DNA of 64,000 bases from Gnomoniopsis sp. IMI 355080 (lineage: Eukaryota > Ascomycota > Sordariomycetes > Diaporthales > Gnomoniaceae), in assembly GCA_027946555.1 (NCBI GenBank), contig JAPEVC010000054.1:62001-126000 (forward strand), read 5' to 3'. Shown in pieces: positions 59,029-64,000 of this stretch (the stretch's first letter is position 1; each line of letters begins with the position of its first letter). The notes below the pieces were generated by a model. That model had not been told where the DNA came from, did not search any database, and saw only the letters and a program-made list of their open reading frames with translations. The translations under genes and the position numbers were made by a program.

Positions 59029-61325
59029 TTTGAGCTGGACCTTCCGAGTCTTTCAGGGAGTGTATGTATGTATGCTGTCTCTCCCTAAGCTCAGGAACCG
59101 TTGTGTTGGGGATGGTCGCTCGCACCTCGAAAGAGAGGGCGAGGGGTTATCTCAAGGCAGAGACAAACCTTGCCAAGCCTAGCTCGCGTATTCACTGTTG
59201 CTTTTCTTCGCTTCTTCACTACTTCACGGGCGACCCCCTGCTCATTAACGTCGAGTCCCCACAATACTTCGGCTGATGGGTCTTCAGCTGCCAAGACAAC
59301 GGTAACGGTATGGGCCGACCCGAGAAACAGGTGGGCCAGAGGGTGGGACAGAGAGCGGACCAGTAGGAGCCGTGCCGGTAGTGGACTAGCAGGTCAAGTA
59401 CCTGGTCCATGAGCTAGTAGGCGACACGGAAAGATCGGGATTGTGTGGAGACAGCAACCAAGTCATTGAACGCAGTGGAGGGAGGGGATCCAGCTTCTTG
59501 CAGTTGTGTATGCAAGAAAATTTCGAAGAAGGAAGGTCGTAGACCGCGTGACTGAGCTCGGGTGGGAACTAATTCACAAACCTTGATCAGTACCTCGATC
59601 TCTGTGGTCAAGTGTGATGTATTACTGCCCGATGGCAGTCTTCAGCTGTACATACCTGTCTCGTACATGTGGAAGGACTCGCAACCTGGGTGTTGATGTA
59701 GATCACGAGACTGTCGATTGTCCCAAGTTTAGGTGGCCGATTGCCGACCGCTAACGTCCAATGGGCCGAAAATTAGGCTGAAGGTGGAAGCGTCCTCAAG
59801 AGGGCTTCCTCTGCATTCGCTGACAATGCGTTCGGATAATTTAAGGTAGTGAAGATCGGTCGGCAGGTGACCTGTCATGGAAGACGATGGTCAGTACGAA
59901 TCCGGTGGTGGAGGCAAATGACGAGCGGCGCTGAGTAGCAGGGACATCTCACCGATTGGCTATATTTTCCGTGTCCATCAAAGAGCAGTGAAGGGGATTC
60001 ACTGACGTGGTAAACATTCACCCGTTAGTAGAATGCTTTTCGAGACTCTCAGCGCGTAGCGATCCCAGAATCAGCAGTCCGCGAGACGAGGCGGTGAATA
60101 CTTTTGAAAGGCAATTGATGTGGAAAAAGAGGATGAAGCTGCGCGTGGAGCCGAGGCTTGGGTGATTGCCCATACGACCTAAGTCAATGGTGTCAGAAGG
60201 AGCTAGGTAGAAGTAAGTAAGTACCAGGTAGGTAGGTGTACCGTACATTGCTTCCCTGACCAGCCACATGCAGACCACATGCAGACGTATTCGGGGTCCA
60301 TCGATTGACTGACTACGTACCTAGAGACAGGTAGCAAGTCACTCGAGGCTGGAAAGTCCGCGGATAACCTGCTATTACTCACCAGTCTCGCGATGTACAG
60401 TCAACTTATCACAAACGCTGGAATGGTCCGTGGAAGCCATACGCGGCCGCCTCCTCAAAGGCGTACTCTAGGACGTGCATCGAAATAGTCCATAGTCCAT
60501 GTCGGTTCAGTAAATGGCCCCAAATGCTTGGTGGCATAGGTAGACGGGAAGAACCCCCCCCCCCCCCAAAAAATTCAGGACTTGCGTCGATAGTCGAAGT
60601 AACTACACGGCCAGACCAACGACGTAGGTGGGGCCATCTATCCATGAGAGGTGAGATATGGACAAGAGCGGGCAAAACTGGCCTGTGACCAAGCGCAACA
60701 GCAACCTCTCTATCAGCTTCAATGTAGGGTCCGATTGACTGAGACGATCCACTGGTTTTCCAGAGAATGACCGTTGTCACGGCAGCTCTAATAAGCTGCT
60801 ATCTGCCATGCGTCGTTCGAGGTTCATAATGAGAGACACATTTCCTTGTATTGGGTAGCTAAAAACAACCTTGTCATCTTAAATACTCTTAAGGTATCGG
60901 ACGACCTCGATGGCCTTCACAATGGTACGTTTCACGCCTTGCGCCGCCTCGTGGCTGTGCGGTATGCCACTCAGACTTGCACCATGTTGCCAATCAATCG
61001 ACTGGACACTTACGGCAGAATATAAAATCGTCACCCCAAGCTACTGCGGTCATCGTCGCCGCGTGTGATTCTTCGGACACATAACTCCAAGCAGCTCTTC
61101 GAAATGGCCCTTCCAAGACTCCAGCCTTGCATGACCAGTCAGAGGGGATCATTAATCGAGATGTCCGAGATTCCAAGACCGACTACCATTGACCATGGCC
61201 CTGAGGCGCTTGAACTGAAGGATGCGCGCGCGAGCTGAGTATCATTGGCTTCCACACTGACCGTCGCATATCTTTTCGCATTCGTATATGCGGGCATATT
61301 CGCTCGAGATTGACCTAGTCAAAGG
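59029..61325. other. Gene-poor region
   Basis: Begins with the kinase-like gene promoter. Contains TAGGT motifs at 60203-60240 and a 14-base C run at 60554-60567 followed by A. Short frames (60018-60278, 60409-60780 on -) are without domains. No RNA gene seen. Confidence 0.5.
60554..60567. repeat. 14-base poly-C run
   Basis: Homopolymer of 14 C directly followed by six A. Long C/G homopolymers are prone to length error in sequencing. Confidence 0.9.
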
Positions 61326-61908
61326 CTACCAAGTAGGCCAGAAGACCTCAAGCCCGGCTAGTAGTTGATGGAGGTGCCAAGTGACAGAACTTTCCCCGGT
61401 CTCGTGGATGTACTGTGCAACAAAATGTCCGCAGGCGGGTAAGTCGTAGACTAGGGTCTTGTAGGAGGAGGGAGAGAAAGTCTTCACTAAACCTCACCGG
61501 GGTGCCCTGAATCGTGACTTCCTTCATTTTCTCACCGGTCTCAGGCTCGCTTAATTGCTCATGCAAGATGTCCAGCTCGCGCCCTATGTCGAGGTTGGAC
61601 CAGCGTTGCCAACTAAGGGTGTCATTCTGCAGACTCCGCTCGCTAGGTTCTTGTTGCAGGATCAATAGCAAACTTGTTACTGGGGAAGTGATCAAAACAA
61701 CAAAGAAGGCTGCACAGAAGATGCAGGCCGTCTTCCGCAGGCCTCCGTTGGCCTGCAGAGATCCGGCGGTCAGGTCGAGTCTTCACACCGGTGCGGAACG
61801 TCGCTCCACCTTGGCCATCCACGGCTCGTAGTCGTCAACAGTTCCGCGTATCCTTACAACAAGGCAAGTCCCGGGTATGGGGCAGTTGATGAGGCGAATT
61901 CGAGACAT
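61326..61908 (-). CDS. Weak candidate: three-exon small membrane protein or gene remnant
   Basis: Possible exons 61908-61810, 61752-61498 and 61412-61326, all phase 0 with GT-AG ends, encode 146 aa. Intron 1 (57 bp, CTGAC branch, CTGCAG end) removes a TGA at 61785-61783. One strong hydrophobic segment (CIFCAAFFVVLITSPVTSLLL) follows a short basic stretch, and a polar region with LSWQRWSNLDIGREL and LSEPETGEKMKEV lies after it. No domain is recognised. Alternatively intron 2 is not used (frame open to 61348), or the whole is a decayed gene. Evidence is only splice logic and a membrane span, so this may be chance. Confidence 0.25.
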
Positions 61909-64000
61909 CGTCGTCCGGTACTTGTCCCCGCCTGCGTGTGTCCTGTGATATTATGAGCAGATCACACGTAGCCTCTGGAGCTCCTGGCATGGCTGCTTCG
62001 TTGGTGGAACTTGGACGTAACATCGACCGGAGTAGAGAGGGCCACGTTTCGTATAATTGGGGGCAGAAATTTAATCAAATATTTCCAGGTCGCTTAGTCG
62101 TGGGTGCCATGCGATTGCGGTGATCCGAATTGTTCAAAGCGTCTCGCACAAGAGGGTCGAAGTTGAATTCCACTGACGTACCTAGGTAGAAGACCAGCCG
62201 ATTCGCTGGTGGAGTTAATCAGAATACCGCAAAGGCGAGGAAGCTTTGGTCGGAGTCGTCCAGAAAGTAGACTGCTGTGGCTTCTGAATTGGTCTCGGTT
62301 GAGATACAGCAAGACCCAGATAATGAACCAGCAACTCGAAGCAGCTTCGGCGGCAAGCTGCTACCGTGGTATTCGATGAGGCTTTTTTTCAATGGCCAGC
62401 GGTTGATGTCATTTTCAACGACGGCTTATATCCGATAGCACGATAGGAGGGAGATGTGCAGCAATCGGATCCGCAGTTTCTTCTGTCTTGGAATATATCA
62501 AAACAAAAGACAAAGTATCAACAGTGTGAGATTCATCTGCAAATCAAAACTTCGCTAGGAGGCTTCATGTACCTCACAAGTTCTTCTGTTGCTCAAGGGG
62601 TGTCTGAAAAGGAAGACCAGAGGAGTCGGAAGAGAAAATCCAATCCAGGCATCCTGCAACCTGCAGGCGAGCCGAGCGAGCAGGGCGGGTATGCACTGTC
62701 CTGCACGGGTGACAGGAAAGAGATAGTGGACCGCTGGGACTGCCAATCGGTACTGCTTCCTAGTTCCATGCAGTGGCGCATGCAGGTCAAAAAGAAAATT
62801 TCAATATATTATGTAGCAATTGAAGCCATTACGGCCTCCGTATCACCGCTTTCGCAAGCGTCCTGTTATGAGTGTGGGTGGGATGCATAGCTTAAGCCAC
62901 TGTGTATCGTTGCTGGCGCATCTTCCAGCTTGGGTTCTAGTCTTCTAGCACATCGTCACAACGATGCGTATGATGCCGCACAACAGGTGCCCTATGGGAA
63001 ATGAGCCTCGGTGATGTAGTGTGGCTAGTGTCTCGTTTGACGCCGGATCACGAGATTGGGGAAGCGAGAAGGCCAACATAGTCTGGGCGAGAGGCAGCAA
63101 TGTAGTCACACGATACACGAGAGACCAGCGCACCCATCCTTGCGGTCGGCGAACGAATTCTTGGGGTGCGTGCTGCTGAAGAGAATCACATTGCCGTTAG
63201 GCTGCCCGCAATGTTCGGAATGCCCTCTGGGGGTTTATAGAAACGATGAACAACAAGTGCGGGCTTTTTCTGCGTAGAATACGATGCGAAATGTCTCGTC
63301 AATAAGAAGCCGGTTGAAAATCGGTCACAGCGTCATATTGGGTCGGAATCTGGCCATGCGACAAAACTCATCGTTCTTGCAGACACCACCCCGAGGTCAT
63401 AAACGTTCTCATGTGTGACAGCCAAGGTGGAGTGCCTGTGAGGGATGCGACCATCATCAATGGACTCTGATGTCTCTACCCTCAGCAGTGGTTAAGATGG
63501 TGCGCCACTCAGGACAGACCGCCGCGCACATTCAGATGTTCATTTTCACAACATCGTTCCCAAATGCATCTATAGATAAACTTCCAATAGGCCAAATTGG
63601 GTCCTCCTATGGCAATCGGGAAATGACGGTGCGGTCTCACTTCCCAAACTCAAAAACGTTCCTGACATGGACGTGCGCTGCGCATATTTTGTCGCCTGGG
63701 GTCCGAAGGCGAGGCCAGGCATTAGAACAGGCACCCTCTTACATGGCAACAGCACCGGGGTCGAGCTATTTGAGACCGATTTGAATAATATGCCCCAAGC
63801 CTCGGCAGCTCGCAACAGAAGGAAAGGAGCTAAGAGCTTGAGAGTGAGGGGAAGGAATAAGCATTTAGTAATCTGACCTGTCTCTCTACTGCAGGTTAGT
63901 TATTTTCCCAGTCAAGACTCTTGGTTTTCGTCAGATCGACTGATTCAGCGGGGAGACACAGTTTCGCTTGCCGCGTGATCTTGCGTAGTATGTCAGTCCA
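61909..64000. other. Gene-poor right end of the window
   Basis: The longest frames (62456-62890 +, 63470-63784 +) show no domain or convincing composition. A TACCTAGGTA copy lies at 62179-62188. The end of the window may cut a gene, but no partial gene was recognised. Confidence 0.5.

Noticed and set aside
62456..62890. 144-codon frame on the plus strand
   Set aside because: No domain and no coding-like composition that I can defend.
1..64000. CRISPR arrays, prophage, rRNA or insertion sequences
   Set aside because: No regularly spaced repeats, transposase or rRNA sequence found, and the gene structure is fungal.

Overview
This window is nuclear DNA of a filamentous ascomycete (Pezizomycotina). 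A Sordariomycete is likely, but that is an inference. The support is: short GT-AG introns (about 50-130 bp) with CTRAC-like branch sites; a group III HAMP-repeat osmosensing histidine kinase, which only fungi have; an Src1/Heh1 inner nuclear membrane protein, Atg10, Sec53 and His1; fungal lineage families such as the extracellular cupredoxin-like and AAA/DUF7025 proteins; and a palindromic TACCTAGGTA-type motif scattered through the intergenic DNA. I see no bacterial, phage, CRISPR, rRNA or convincing tRNA signal. Exon boundaries were assembled by hand from reading frames, splice sites and family conservation.

Layout. 0.2-1.7 kb: secreted cupredoxin-like membrane protein (+). 3.4-5.3 kb: NTF2-like acidic protein (+). 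7.4-9.7 kb: amino-acid permease (+), with GATA sites upstream. 10.3-12.6 kb: AAA ATPase (+) broken by one stop codon. 13.2-15.6 kb: GH47 alpha-mannosidase (-). 16.3-17.2 kb: Atg10 (+), convergent with a U2 snRNP B''-like protein (-, 17.3-17.9 kb). That gene is divergent from the Arp2/3 subunit ARPC1 (+, 18.3-19.5 kb). 19.8-21.2 kb: unknown protein (+). 21.2-27.8 kb: gene-free, ending in the leader of the histidine kinase (+, 27.8-32.0 kb). 34.1-35.1 kb: phosphomannomutase (+), convergent with HIS1 (-, 35.5-36.7 kb). 38.5-40.8 kb: a large protein that looks like a dead C48-type protease (+). 41.9-44.0 kb: GPH-type sugar transporter (+), convergent with SRC1/HEH1 (-, 44.8-47.1 kb). 47.8-48.9 kb: Cys-rich membrane protein (-). 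50.1-51.4 kb: long-armed Hsp20 (-). 55.2-56.7 kb: SWIM zinc-finger protein (+), convergent with a degenerate protein kinase (-, 57.2-59.0 kb). 59-64 kb: gene-poor, with one weak three-exon candidate near 61.6 kb.

The genes are mostly single-copy housekeeping and membrane or secretory functions with no operon-like logic. Some share a theme: Sec53 makes mannose-1-phosphate for glycosylation and the GH47 enzyme trims the resulting N-glycans. The permease and HIS1 both belong to nitrogen and amino-acid metabolism and carry matching candidate control sites (GATA cluster; a perfect Gcn4/Cpc1 site).

I found no clear new multi-gene system. The observations I rate highest are the apparent pseudo-protease at 38.5-40.8 kb, the nonsense-interrupted AAA ATPase, the SRC1 intron whose retention would remove the second membrane span, the uORF and possible leader intron of the histidine kinase, and the Hsp20 with a very large disordered arm.
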